From: Odoribacter sp.
Lineage (GTDB): Bacteria > Bacteroidota > Bacteroidia > Bacteroidales > Prolixibacteraceae
Length of the DNA stretch: 64,000 nt
Assembly (NCBI GenBank): GCA_013824715.1
Contig: PNOH01000017.1
Location: 29,451-93,450 of the forward strand
Direction of reading: 5' to 3'
The position numbers were made by a program, and so were the translations under genes. Positions within the stretch are counted from its first letter, which is position 1. Each line of letters begins with the position of its first letter. The notes under the pieces were generated by a model. It ran no database searches, had not been told where the DNA came from, and saw nothing but the letters and a program-made list of their open reading frames with translations. This document shows, in pieces, positions 26,824 through 35,441 of the stretch.

Positions 26824-29800
26824 TTATTGTTTTACAATCTTCTGGATATTGATGAATTTTTCTCCGGAAGAAATAACAAATACATAAATACCAGCGGGCT
26901 GAGCTGCAAGCGAAACGTATTCAGTTGCATTGTCAACGATCACATCGCGAAGAGTAAGGCCAACTGCATTAAATACCTGAACACGGTTACCAGCAGTAAG
27001 TCCGTTGATAACTACTCTGCCGGTAGTTGGATTTGGGTACATTTTGATAGATTCCATGCCAGTGTCAATAAGTCCGGTAAAGAACTTAATTGAATAAAGT
27101 GCAGTAGTTACGCCATCGGCAGCAGTTACCAAAAGCTGATCGCCACTTGCAAGGGTAGTAAGTTTACTTGGCTTACCGGTTTTGTCGAGAACTTGTAAAG
27201 TAGCGCCAAATGAAGGATACAATTTATTTATAAATGTACCCATATCTGTACCAGCGACCGGAGCAGTAATCAAACGTTTTACCTGGTCAATGGGGTAATC
27301 GTCAGAAATTACATAAGCCAGATATTTGTTTACATAGAAGTTAAGCATCGAGAAATAATATGCTTTGGTAACTTTACCATCAGCAGAAGTCACAATTAGC
27401 TTATCATCTTTGTAAATATCGCCTAAAGTTCGCTCAAAACCAGCTTTGTCGTAAACAACAACGGAAGCGCCTGCTGAAGGAGTAACATTGCTGATTAAAC
27501 TCTTAACCGAAGTTCCACCAGGTACAAACTGGATCAAAGAAGCAAACTGATCAATACTATAAACGTCAGATGTAATATATGCGTCGCTGGCATTAACATT
27601 AGGCTTCAACTGATACAGCACCTTGGTAGTGCCGTTTTCGGCAACCACTTCGAAGAAAACTTTGTCGGTTGCAATTACGTTCACATAAGCTGAGTCATAG
27701 TTCAGTTTGGTTAAGGTCATATATGCATCATTGGCATCAACCATGGTCATGGTCGCGCCTGCTGGAACAATAACAGCGGCATAAACATTCTTAAGTAATT
27801 CTCTTTGTCTGATTCCGCTGATTGTACCGGTTGCACCAGTAACAGCAACCGTATATTTGGCTGAAGTCAGCAATGCATTTGAGCTTAATCCGTTAGCAGT
27901 AACATCAAGGATGTATTTGGATGTATTTACACTGTCGGCTGAAAGCACGATCAAACTATCGCCTTTGGAAATGGCATCGGCAGCAGCCAATTTTTTGGTC
28001 CCGGATTTTACGGTCAAAGATTGCAGCGGATTAGCTTTCAGGATGTTTTGATAGAAACCTGTTACAGTTGTTCCGGTAGTTAAACCTTTAATTGTTTCTT
28101 TCTTCGAATATCCGGGGCTAACCTTGTAAGCTTTGGAAGATACCGTTGATTTGTAAATGGTTACTTCGTCCATCACATGCGAGCCAATTCCATCAATGAT
28201 GGCAGTAATCTGCTGTGGCCAGCCATAGTTTAATTTCTGGAAATAAGCCCAGTCTCTCCAATACCATTCCGAATTCTCTTTGGTTGTTCCATAAATACCA
28301 TTTTTGATTTCAGGATTTGGTTTATAGATATTGGGTTTTCTGTAATAACTTGTAATAGCAGCATGGTTACGGCCACCAAAGGAGAAGGCTCCACCAGTGT
28401 TGTTATTTCCCAACATTTCGAGCAGTTCAAAATCATTTCTGTTGGTCGCAGGTTTCAAACCGTTTACAACAGAATCGTTTAATATTTTATACATAAAAAT
28501 ATTTCCGCCCCAGCTTCCCTGCCATTGGTTAAGGATATTATTACCACCAACCTTTACACCCCAGGGGTTGTTCCTGAAATCAATGTCAACTTCTTTGCGG
28601 TAAGCATCATAAACTTTGCCATAGCGGTTGAATGACAAATTATACATAACGAACACATCACCCGGATATACAATGGCGTTGGTAGCCAAATCGGGAACCA
28701 GTACTCGCGGTGTAACCTGCCAGTTTGCTGCATCAACCCATTTTTTGCCGGGAACATATTTCAGGTAAGCATTACCATATTCTGTAGGGCCGTTGTTCCA
28801 GTTCCAGCTTCCGTCTTCAGGTCCCCAAGCAAAAACAAACATGTAATGGCTAAGGTCCAAAGGTTCGGTTCCGGGGTTAACAATTTCCATCCAGTCATTG
28901 GCCCAATCGTCCTTATAAACCCACTGCGAAATAAATGGTTCGCCTTTCCATGGTTGCACGTAATCCGGGTTTTTTTCTTTTTCGAACCTAACGGTATAAA
29001 CTGATTTTGTTATACCATCTTCAGCAACAACAGTGAAAGTAACCGTACGTTCTTCCGGTGTTCCGCTGTAGGTGGTAGCACGTTTAACCGTAACTTTGGA
29101 GTCGAGTTGCTGTTTGGTGTATGCCAATGCAGGTATTCCATCGTAATCGGCCGGAACTTTTACCACATAGTTTAAATTCGACGGATTGAATCCAGGTATG
29201 GTATCGCCTGCCCATCCGTAAGATTCTGCAACATCGCCTTTGAACCAGTTTGGGATATCAGGCCAGGTAATTGAACCTAAATATGAATTTGATTCAGGAT
29301 AGAATTTGAAAAGTTTAATGGAATAGTCTTTTACTTTTCCGCTTTCAGAAGTCACCCGAAGGATATCTCCTGTCTGAAGATCAGGACGATCGACACCACC
29401 TTTTGGTACAATTTTCCAACTGGCTTTCGGCGCTTTTTCCAAATATCTTAACATGGTGTCAACACGTGTGGCAAAATCCAAACCACGAATGGTGTCCATA
29501 CCGGGCACTTTATCAGTTACTTCCAGACCAAGCCGTCCCCATCCTGAATTATAGGCATTCATCCAAACAGGATCATATCTCATATTGGTCCAGTCAAACC
29601 CGTTTTTGGGCATAACAATGTTGTCGTCAGCAGTTGGAGGAAGCACATCTAGGGCAAATTTCTTAATTTCAGGCTTGGCGCCGCAAATGTAAAGGGTAAG
29701 TGTGTCGCCTTTGGTAACCGAAATGGTAGCAGAGTCTTCCTGTGAAGCTGCAGATAAGGAGTACTTCCAGGCCAAAGCAGGTTTCTTTTTGAATTGGTAC

Positions 29801-30789
29801 ATTAACGAGTCGTATCCACGTACTCCCCAGGGAACTGTAATGGTCATTTTTGCAAGGTCAACTTTTACTTTACCGGTTTTTGATTCCAACAGGTTGGCAT
29901 CCAGTTTCTGATCAGAATGGTTTCCGGCAGTCCAGTAAACGCCCTTCCAGGGTTCATCTCCACCCTGATTAGGAACAGGGATCCATTCGGAGTCGTTCAG
30001 GTCAATACCTTTGGCCTGGTTGAACTGAAGATTGGCAGCAGCTATGTTGGCATCGTGACTGGAAAAATCACTTATACCTTGTTTTACTGAGAATTTACGG
30101 ATTAAGGTGGCGAACTTGGTTGCCTGAGTAACCCCGGCCACATCATAACCTCTGTCGTTTTCCTGTGAGTTAGTACCATCAGCTTCATCAAAATTCCCGT
30201 TGAACTGGTCAATGATCATGGAGTCTTTGGCTCCCTGAGCATTGCGGAAGTGATGACGAAGAAACATGCAATTGTATCCATGCCACGCATCTAAAAGATT
30301 CCAGTTAGGAGTTATGCTGTCGCTAGCATTAGAGTTTCTTTCGGCACGGTGCAAAACCAAATCGGCAAGCTTCCAGAACTCTTTCTTGGTTGATCTTTGC
30401 TGCCAGTGAAGCGGGTCTATAGCCCACATTTCTTCTTCAAACTCCGAACCAATTGCAATCAGAAATGATTTACCCGGGGCCAAATACCGTTTCTGTAATA
30501 ATGGCGAATTTTTAGGGTACATCTTTGGATCATGCAATCTGAAATGGTCAGCAGGAAAAGTTAACCAGGTACCAGGAGCCGAAGGCCAGGGGGTAATTCT
30601 GCCAATTTCAAAATCAGCGAGGTCTATGGTTTCCGTTCCCATGTTAGTGACCTCAATGTAATTATCAGGGGTTCCGCTAATACGGGCCTCCGTAATAATT
30701 AATTTGTTGTAAGGTTTTTGAGTTTGTGCGTTTAGCACTACACCACAACCAACAACTACCAGAAATAAAAGTAAAAGTTTTAATTTCAT
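26824..30789 (-). CDS. Giant lamin-tail-domain T9SS surface protein
   Basis: 1321 residues. A signal peptide (1-21) is followed by a first lamin-tail (LTD) domain at about 25-170 (LIITEARISGTPDNYIEV ... IGRITPW). A second LTD-like domain near 615-790 contains DWMEIVNPGTEPLDLSHYMF. The C-terminal half holds at least four diverged ~80-residue repeats with GDxLxVxxADGxTxxYxxxF-like ends (for example SGDQLLVTAADGVTTALYSI). A T9SS tail (MYPNPTTGRVVINGLTAG ... KIVKQ) closes the protein. No catalytic site is recognised; LTDs are thought to mediate binding or anchoring. The likely role is a large surface protein that binds glycan or helps organise the enzymes (inference). It has its own promoter element and terminator. 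Confidence 0.8.
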   Translation of the reverse strand: MKLKLLLLFLVVVGCGVVLNAQTQKPYNKLIITEARISGTPDNYIEVTNMGTETIDLADFEIGRITPWPSAPGTWLTFPADHFRLHDPKMYPKNSPLLQKRYLAPGKSFLIAIGSEFEEEMWAIDPLHWQQRSTKKEFWKLADLVLHRAERNSNASDSITPNWNLLDAWHGYNCMFLRHHFRNAQGAKDSMIIDQFNGNFDEADGTNSQENDRGYDVAGVTQATKFATLIRKFSVKQGISDFSSHDANIAAANLQFNQAKGIDLNDSEWIPVPNQGGDEPWKGVYWTAGNHSDQKLDANLLESKTGKVKVDLAKMTITVPWGVRGYDSLMYQFKKKPALAWKYSLSAASQEDSATISVTKGDTLTLYICGAKPEIKKFALDVLPPTADDNIVMPKNGFDWTNMRYDPVWMNAYNSGWGRLGLEVTDKVPGMDTIRGLDFATRVDTMLRYLEKAPKASWKIVPKGGVDRPDLQTGDILRVTSESGKVKDYSIKLFKFYPESNSYLGSITWPDIPNWFKGDVAESYGWAGDTIPGFNPSNLNYVVKVPADYDGIPALAYTKQQLDSKVTVKRATTYSGTPEERTVTFTVVAEDGITKSVYTVRFEKEKNPDYVQPWKGEPFISQWVYKDDWANDWMEIVNPGTEPLDLSHYMFVFAWGPEDGSWNWNNGPTEYGNAYLKYVPGKKWVDAANWQVTPRVLVPDLATNAIVYPGDVFVMYNLSFNRYGKVYDAYRKEVDIDFRNNPWGVKVGGNNILNQWQGSWGGNIFMYKILNDSVVNGLKPATNRNDFELLEMLGNNNTGGAFSFGGRNHAAITSYYRKPNIYKPNPEIKNGIYGTTKENSEWYWRDWAYFQKLNYGWPQQITAIIDGIGSHVMDEVTIYKSTVSSKAYKVSPGYSKKETIKGLTTGTTVTGFYQNILKANPLQSLTVKSGTKKLAAADAISKGDSLIVLSADSVNTSKYILDVTANGLSSNALLTSAKYTVAVTGATGTISGIRQRELLKNVYAAVIVPAGATMTMVDANDAYMTLTKLNYDSAYVNVIATDKVFFEVVAENGTTKVLYQLKPNVNASDAYITSDVYSIDQFASLIQFVPGGTSVKSLISNVTPSAGASVVVYDKAGFERTLGDIYKDDKLIVTSADGKVTKAYYFSMLNFYVNKYLAYVISDDYPIDQVKRLITAPVAGTDMGTFINKLYPSFGATLQVLDKTGKPSKLTTLASGDQLLVTAADGVTTALYSIKFFTGLIDTGMESIKMYPNPTTGRVVINGLTAGNRVQVFNAVGLTLRDVIVDNATEYVSLAAQPAGIYVFVISSGEKFINIQKIVKQ

Positions 30790-31119
30790 AATGTCTGAAT
30801 TTTAATTAAGTGGTTCTTTTCAAAATTACGTATTAAAAGCATGTTTCATTATTTATTCGATGTGTAAGAATATAACGTATCTTTCAAATATGAAAGAAAT
30901 CATACATGAGCAGGTAATTTTTATTGACAATTCTACATTTCGGAGAAAGACACTCCTCTTTGGTTCTTAAAAAATGATGGTTTTTGTCATGTACTTCAGG
31001 ATATTTTCTGGAGCGTATATTTCAAATTTTACCGAATTTATGAATTTTTGCAATACTTTTTATACCTTGAACCCCTGAAAAGATGGATGGCCTGACCTGG
31101 ATTTAACCAACGAGCAACG
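30790..31119. other. 330-bp divergent intergenic region
   Basis: This lies between the leftward lamin-tail gene and the rightward HTCS gene. It contains a -7 box and the conserved 46-base element for the lamin-tail gene (30821-30911). The remainder (about 30912-31119) is A/T-rich; I found no convincing TAnnTTTG box for the HTCS gene and no open frame of interest. Confidence 0.65.
30821..30911 (-). promoter_or_regulatory. Lamin-tail gene promoter: -7 box plus conserved element
   Basis: TAATTTTG (30828-30821, read leftward) matches TAnnTTTG, 32 bases before the start codon. The upstream element at 30866-30911 includes the perfect dyad TCTTTCA-AATA-TGAAAGA and begins 38 bases from the -7 box, exactly as at the GH5 promoter. 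Because the HTCS gene starts about 210 bases to the right, the site could also affect that gene. Confidence 0.6.
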
Positions 31120-34100
31120 ATGAAATTAACCTTAACTTGTATTTTATTTATACTTATATCCGTCAAGTTTTGCTTTAGTGCCGATTTCAGGTATTTGAGA
31201 ACAAATGAAGGCCTTTATAATGGAGAAATCAATTCCATTGCCCAGGATAAATCAGGAAAGATGTGGTTCGCCACCTGGACGGGATTGGCCAGCTATAATG
31301 GTTACGATTTTCAGTTTTTTAAACCTGAACTTGGAAATCCTTTGAGCCTGACTGATAAAAAGACAAACAAAATATTTATTGATTCGAAAGATAACCTTTG
31401 GGTAGCTTCCTTGTCAGGTATTTCTGTTTTTCGTAAAGAAAGCCAGACTTTTAATCCTGTAAGCCTTTCCGGACTTTCCTCCTACAACTTTTATGTTTTT
31501 GGTATTTATGAGACCAAAGGAAATGTATTGATTCATACCAATGCAGGAGTTTATCTGGTTTATTATAAGAATAATTCCAGTATTGATATACACACCAAGA
31601 GGCTGGACCTAATGTTTGGGAACGCTGTGACCGGTGAATATGTACATTATATGAATACCTATAACGACCGGTTGGTGCTGATATCAAATGCTGACATGTA
31701 CAACCCGCATCGGATACTTCTCTGCGAATTGAACCTGGATGGGAAAGACACCCTTTTGAGAATTCAAAACAGAGTTACATACCACCACCAAATTAATGCG
31801 ACCGCTCATTTGAAGGATGACAATATTCTGTATTTGGGAACGACCGATGGAATTTCAATTTTATCATTAAGTCAGTTTTCAGTTTCCGAACCTGTCTATT
31901 TTAAAGGCCAGAATATTCAAAACCTTTATCTGGCAAGCGATCAAAAAATCTATTGCTATTCCACCAACCCATCATTGTTATTTGTTGACCTCAATACATC
32001 CCAAACTGGTCAGTACCTGCCCGATCCGCTTAAGATCGGTTCACTCCTTGATAATAACATCATGTGTTTGTTCGAAGATTTTTCAGGAAATTTATGGGTT
32101 GGCCATCAGGGATTGGGATTAAGTATATTGAATTTGAACCGCAAGGCTTTTAATACCTTTAAACGCGACCCTTCCAATTCAAAATCGCTGAATGGGAATA
32201 TTGTCATGTGTTTTAACGGAACTGATGATGAAATTTTTATAGGACTCCGACAAGGAGGTATTAACCTTACCTCTAAAAAGATAGCTAAGGACGGATCTTC
32301 AGAATTCAAGATACTGGCTTATCGGCAAAACCCTGAACCAGTTTCGCTCTTCGATAATATATGGGACATTGCCCGCGAATCTGATTCCGTGTTTTGGGTG
32401 GCTTCTGATGGTGGTCTGGCCAAATTGAAAAAAACAGATCAGGGCTGGAGCTATGGTAGTCGTATTGAACAACCACTTTTTCAGGGCATAGTCAGAAAAA
32501 TATTGGTTGATAAAGACCGTAATATCTGGTTTGGGACATCCAATGAAGGACTCCGTTTTTATCCGGCATTACGAAAAAATCCTGACAAGAAGTTTTTTGT
32601 CTATCCCTTTGATCCGACGAATCCGGAAAGCCTATCAGACAAAACTATTTTATCTATGTATATCGACAGTAAAGATCGGTTTTGGGTTGGTACAAACAAA
32701 GGATTAAATCTTTTGAAATCCCCGTACGTCAATTTGGATTTGACGGGAAAAACAAAGCCGGATGTCAGATTCACCCGGTTTGTTGCCACCAGGCCCAGCA
32801 AAGATTTTCTGAGCGCCAACGAAATCAATTGCATCTATGAAAATTTGGATGGAAAGCTATGGATTGCAACTCAGGGGGGTGGAATCAATATTATGGAGTC
32901 CGATTCGTTAAAGTTTTCGCATATTGATACTGAAAATGGATTATCAGGAAATGATGTGCTTGGCATTCTTGCCGACCAGTCGGGAATAAAATGGATCAGT
33001 ACCAACAAGGGAATTATGTCATTTGACCCTGACAATAAAACCAAACCATTTACCTATTACAGTCACACCGACGGCTTACAGGGAGAGACTTTCAAAGTGA
33101 ATTCCTATTTTCAGTCGGCTGATGGAGAACTTTTTTTCGGGGGCGATAACGGATTTACCCGGTTTTATCCCAATCAGATTAAATATAATCCGATTCCTCC
33201 ACGAATTGGACTTACTTATCTCCGTATCCTGAATAAGGTAGTCAACATAGGAGAAAAGATAAGCAATGGGAATATGATGACCCGCACACTCAACGAGATG
33301 GATAAAATTGACTTGCCTTATTCGAAAAATACATTCAGTATCGGGGTAGGAATACATCATTATCAGCATCCTGAGGGAAACCAGATCCGGTATAAGCTCG
33401 ATGGATTTAGTGATCGGTGGGTAACCATACCGGCTTTAATCCCGAATATTTATTTCTCGAAATTGCCATTCGGTAAATATACGCTTCGGATATCAGCGGT
33501 AAGTGCCGATAATATTGAATCAGAATCGGAAAGAACACTTGAAATCAGGATTCTGCCTCCCTGGTACCAAACCTGGTACGTACGGTCTTTTATATTGCTG
33601 CTTCTGATTTCTTTGGTCGGATATTTTATATTCTGGCTGACGAAGCGGCAGCGGGTTTCTTTTCAGAAAAAGATTGATGCCATTTCGTTTGAAAACAACG
33701 AAAAGAAGATGAGGTTTTTGACAAACATTGCCCATGAACTCCGCACCCCGCTGAGCTTGGTAATTGCACCCATCGAAGACATGCAGCAGAATTATACCAC
33801 CATTGATCCAAAGTGGAAAAATCACCTGAGACTGATCTATAGGAATTCAAATTATCTGCTTACCCTTATAAATCAGATCATAGATTTCCGAAAGTTGAAC
33901 GCGGGAAAATTGCAGTTAAACCGACAAACTGTTGATATTGTCGGATTGATAAGGGAGGTCGTGGCTAATTTTAAAGGGCTTGAAAGCCGTAGAAAAACCA
34001 ATCTTCACCTTATGACTCCTGATCAGGCAATCCTCGTTGATATTGACAGCCAGAAAATAGAAGAGGTTATGTATAACTTATTATCTAATGCCTTCAAACA

Positions 34101-35286
34101 TACAAACGAAAACCATTCCATTGAAGTTTCACTCGAACTTTTAAACAGCCCTGATGGAAAAAAGCAGGTCAGGATAACTGTATTTAACGAAGGGAAAGAT
34201 ATTTCGGATGAAGATAAAGTCAAAATATTTGAACGTTTTTATAAGGTGAACGAAAAGGTTGAGGGCGCCGGAATAGGCCTTTCATTCTCCAAATCGCTTA
34301 TCGAAATGCATAACGGAACCATTTCGGTCGAGTCGGTTGATGGCGCCGGAGTGGCTTTCCATGTGGATTTACCTTTCGATCAGATTGAAGTAACTGATTC
34401 GCCAGCTAATATGGGTAATTCTGGTATGTGGTGGCACGAGGATGTTTATAACAGGGAGCAGATGAACGAACTGGAGAATATAGGGAAAGAACTTACTATT
34501 GTAATAGTTGAAGACAATATTGATTTACGCACTTTCCTTAGAAGCACCTTATCGGTTGGGTTTAATTGTTATGAAGCCGGCGACGGAAAAGAAGGCTACG
34601 ACATCATTACCAAAATTCTACCCGATATTGTTATTTCTGATGTCATTATGCCTAAAATGGATGGTTATGAATTATGTGAAAAAATCAAGGAAAACAGCAA
34701 AACCTGCCATATCCCGATCATTCTGCTGACTGCCAATAATGCATCTGACCATGTAGTTGCGGGTTATCAGAAAGGCGCAGATGCATACGTAACCAAGCCG
34801 TTTGATATGAACATCATCAAAGCCCAGATTTCAAGGTTAATCAGAAACCGTGAGCTGATCAGGGAAAAATACATGACACAAAACTTTATGGTCGAAATCT
34901 CTAACACAAGCCTTTCAAAAGATGATGAATTCATTATAAAACTCAGGCAGTTGCTCGAAGAAAACCTATCTGAAAGCGATTTTAATGTCAAGAAGCTTTC
35001 CGAAGATTTGAATATCAGCACCACTCATTTATACCGCAAATTGAAATCCTTAACAGGACTTTCGCCTGTTGAGTTTATCCGGATATTTAAGTTACAAAAG
35101 GCTTGCGAAATGCTTTCCAATACAGGCTATTCGGTCAAAGAAATCGGATATGGCCTTGGTTTTAATAATTTATCCTATTTCGTTAAATGTTTCAGGGAAC
35201 AGTTTGGTGTTACCCCTTCTATTTACAGGCAAAAAGGGCTGCCAAATCAGTCTGTAAATGATAGCACAAATCAATCAGCTATGTAA
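31120..35286 (+). CDS. Hybrid two-component system regulator (HTCS)
   Basis: 1388 residues, all HTCS parts in one chain. A signal peptide (1-20) precedes a periplasmic beta-propeller sensor of Reg_prop repeats (about 25-720; for example KMWFATWTGLASYNG, NLWVGHQGLGLSIL) and a Y_Y_Y domain (about 725-815). A transmembrane helix lies near 822-842. HisKA has phospho-acceptor H872 in NIAHELRTPLSL, followed by HATPase (NLLSNAFKHT, GAGIGLSFSK). The receiver has D1174 in ISDVIMPKMDG and TKPFD. An AraC-type HTH forms the C terminus. These regulators sense oligosaccharides in the periplasm and activate nearby PULs (family knowledge). It is placed between the enzyme genes and the SusCD operon, so it likely controls both. 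Confidence 0.95.
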   Translation: MKLTLTCILFILISVKFCFSADFRYLRTNEGLYNGEINSIAQDKSGKMWFATWTGLASYNGYDFQFFKPELGNPLSLTDKKTNKIFIDSKDNLWVASLSGISVFRKESQTFNPVSLSGLSSYNFYVFGIYETKGNVLIHTNAGVYLVYYKNNSSIDIHTKRLDLMFGNAVTGEYVHYMNTYNDRLVLISNADMYNPHRILLCELNLDGKDTLLRIQNRVTYHHQINATAHLKDDNILYLGTTDGISILSLSQFSVSEPVYFKGQNIQNLYLASDQKIYCYSTNPSLLFVDLNTSQTGQYLPDPLKIGSLLDNNIMCLFEDFSGNLWVGHQGLGLSILNLNRKAFNTFKRDPSNSKSLNGNIVMCFNGTDDEIFIGLRQGGINLTSKKIAKDGSSEFKILAYRQNPEPVSLFDNIWDIARESDSVFWVASDGGLAKLKKTDQGWSYGSRIEQPLFQGIVRKILVDKDRNIWFGTSNEGLRFYPALRKNPDKKFFVYPFDPTNPESLSDKTILSMYIDSKDRFWVGTNKGLNLLKSPYVNLDLTGKTKPDVRFTRFVATRPSKDFLSANEINCIYENLDGKLWIATQGGGINIMESDSLKFSHIDTENGLSGNDVLGILADQSGIKWISTNKGIMSFDPDNKTKPFTYYSHTDGLQGETFKVNSYFQSADGELFFGGDNGFTRFYPNQIKYNPIPPRIGLTYLRILNKVVNIGEKISNGNMMTRTLNEMDKIDLPYSKNTFSIGVGIHHYQHPEGNQIRYKLDGFSDRWVTIPALIPNIYFSKLPFGKYTLRISAVSADNIESESERTLEIRILPPWYQTWYVRSFILLLLISLVGYFIFWLTKRQRVSFQKKIDAISFENNEKKMRFLTNIAHELRTPLSLVIAPIEDMQQNYTTIDPKWKNHLRLIYRNSNYLLTLINQIIDFRKLNAGKLQLNRQTVDIVGLIREVVANFKGLESRRKTNLHLMTPDQAILVDIDSQKIEEVMYNLLSNAFKHTNENHSIEVSLELLNSPDGKKQVRITVFNEGKDISDEDKVKIFERFYKVNEKVEGAGIGLSFSKSLIEMHNGTISVESVDGAGVAFHVDLPFDQIEVTDSPANMGNSGMWWHEDVYNREQMNELENIGKELTIVIVEDNIDLRTFLRSTLSVGFNCYEAGDGKEGYDIITKILPDIVISDVIMPKMDGYELCEKIKENSKTCHIPIILLTANNASDHVVAGYQKGADAYVTKPFDMNIIKAQISRLIRNRELIREKYMTQNFMVEISNTSLSKDDEFIIKLRQLLEENLSESDFNVKKLSEDLNISTTHLYRKLKSLTGLSPVEFIRIFKLQKACEMLSNTGYSVKEIGYGLGFNNLSYFVKCFREQFGVTPSIYRQKGLPNQSVNDSTNQSAM

Positions 35287-35441
35287 TATATTAACCTATT
35301 TTAACACATATTGCCATCTATATGGCCCAAACGAGCCGAACTGCGATTTATGTTTTACATGTGAATTTCGATTTTTGATACATTTGTTGCGTTGATAAAT
35401 AAATTTCACCTTGTTTTATTCAATATTTATGATTTAAAAAA

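Noticed and set aside
31451..31687. Antisense open frames under the HTCS and SusC genes
   Set aside because: These fall on the opposite strand of strong coding genes, have no plausible domains and look like frame shadows.
35398..35405. TAAATTTC as a -7 box for the FAS1-SusCD operon
   Set aside because: One mismatch to TAnnTTTG, and the best upstream TTTG is at poor spacing; mentioned in the gene entry only.
35287..35441. A third copy of the conserved 46-bp element before the SusCD operon
   Set aside because: Only scattered matches (for example TTACAT) at the expected place; not convincing by eye.
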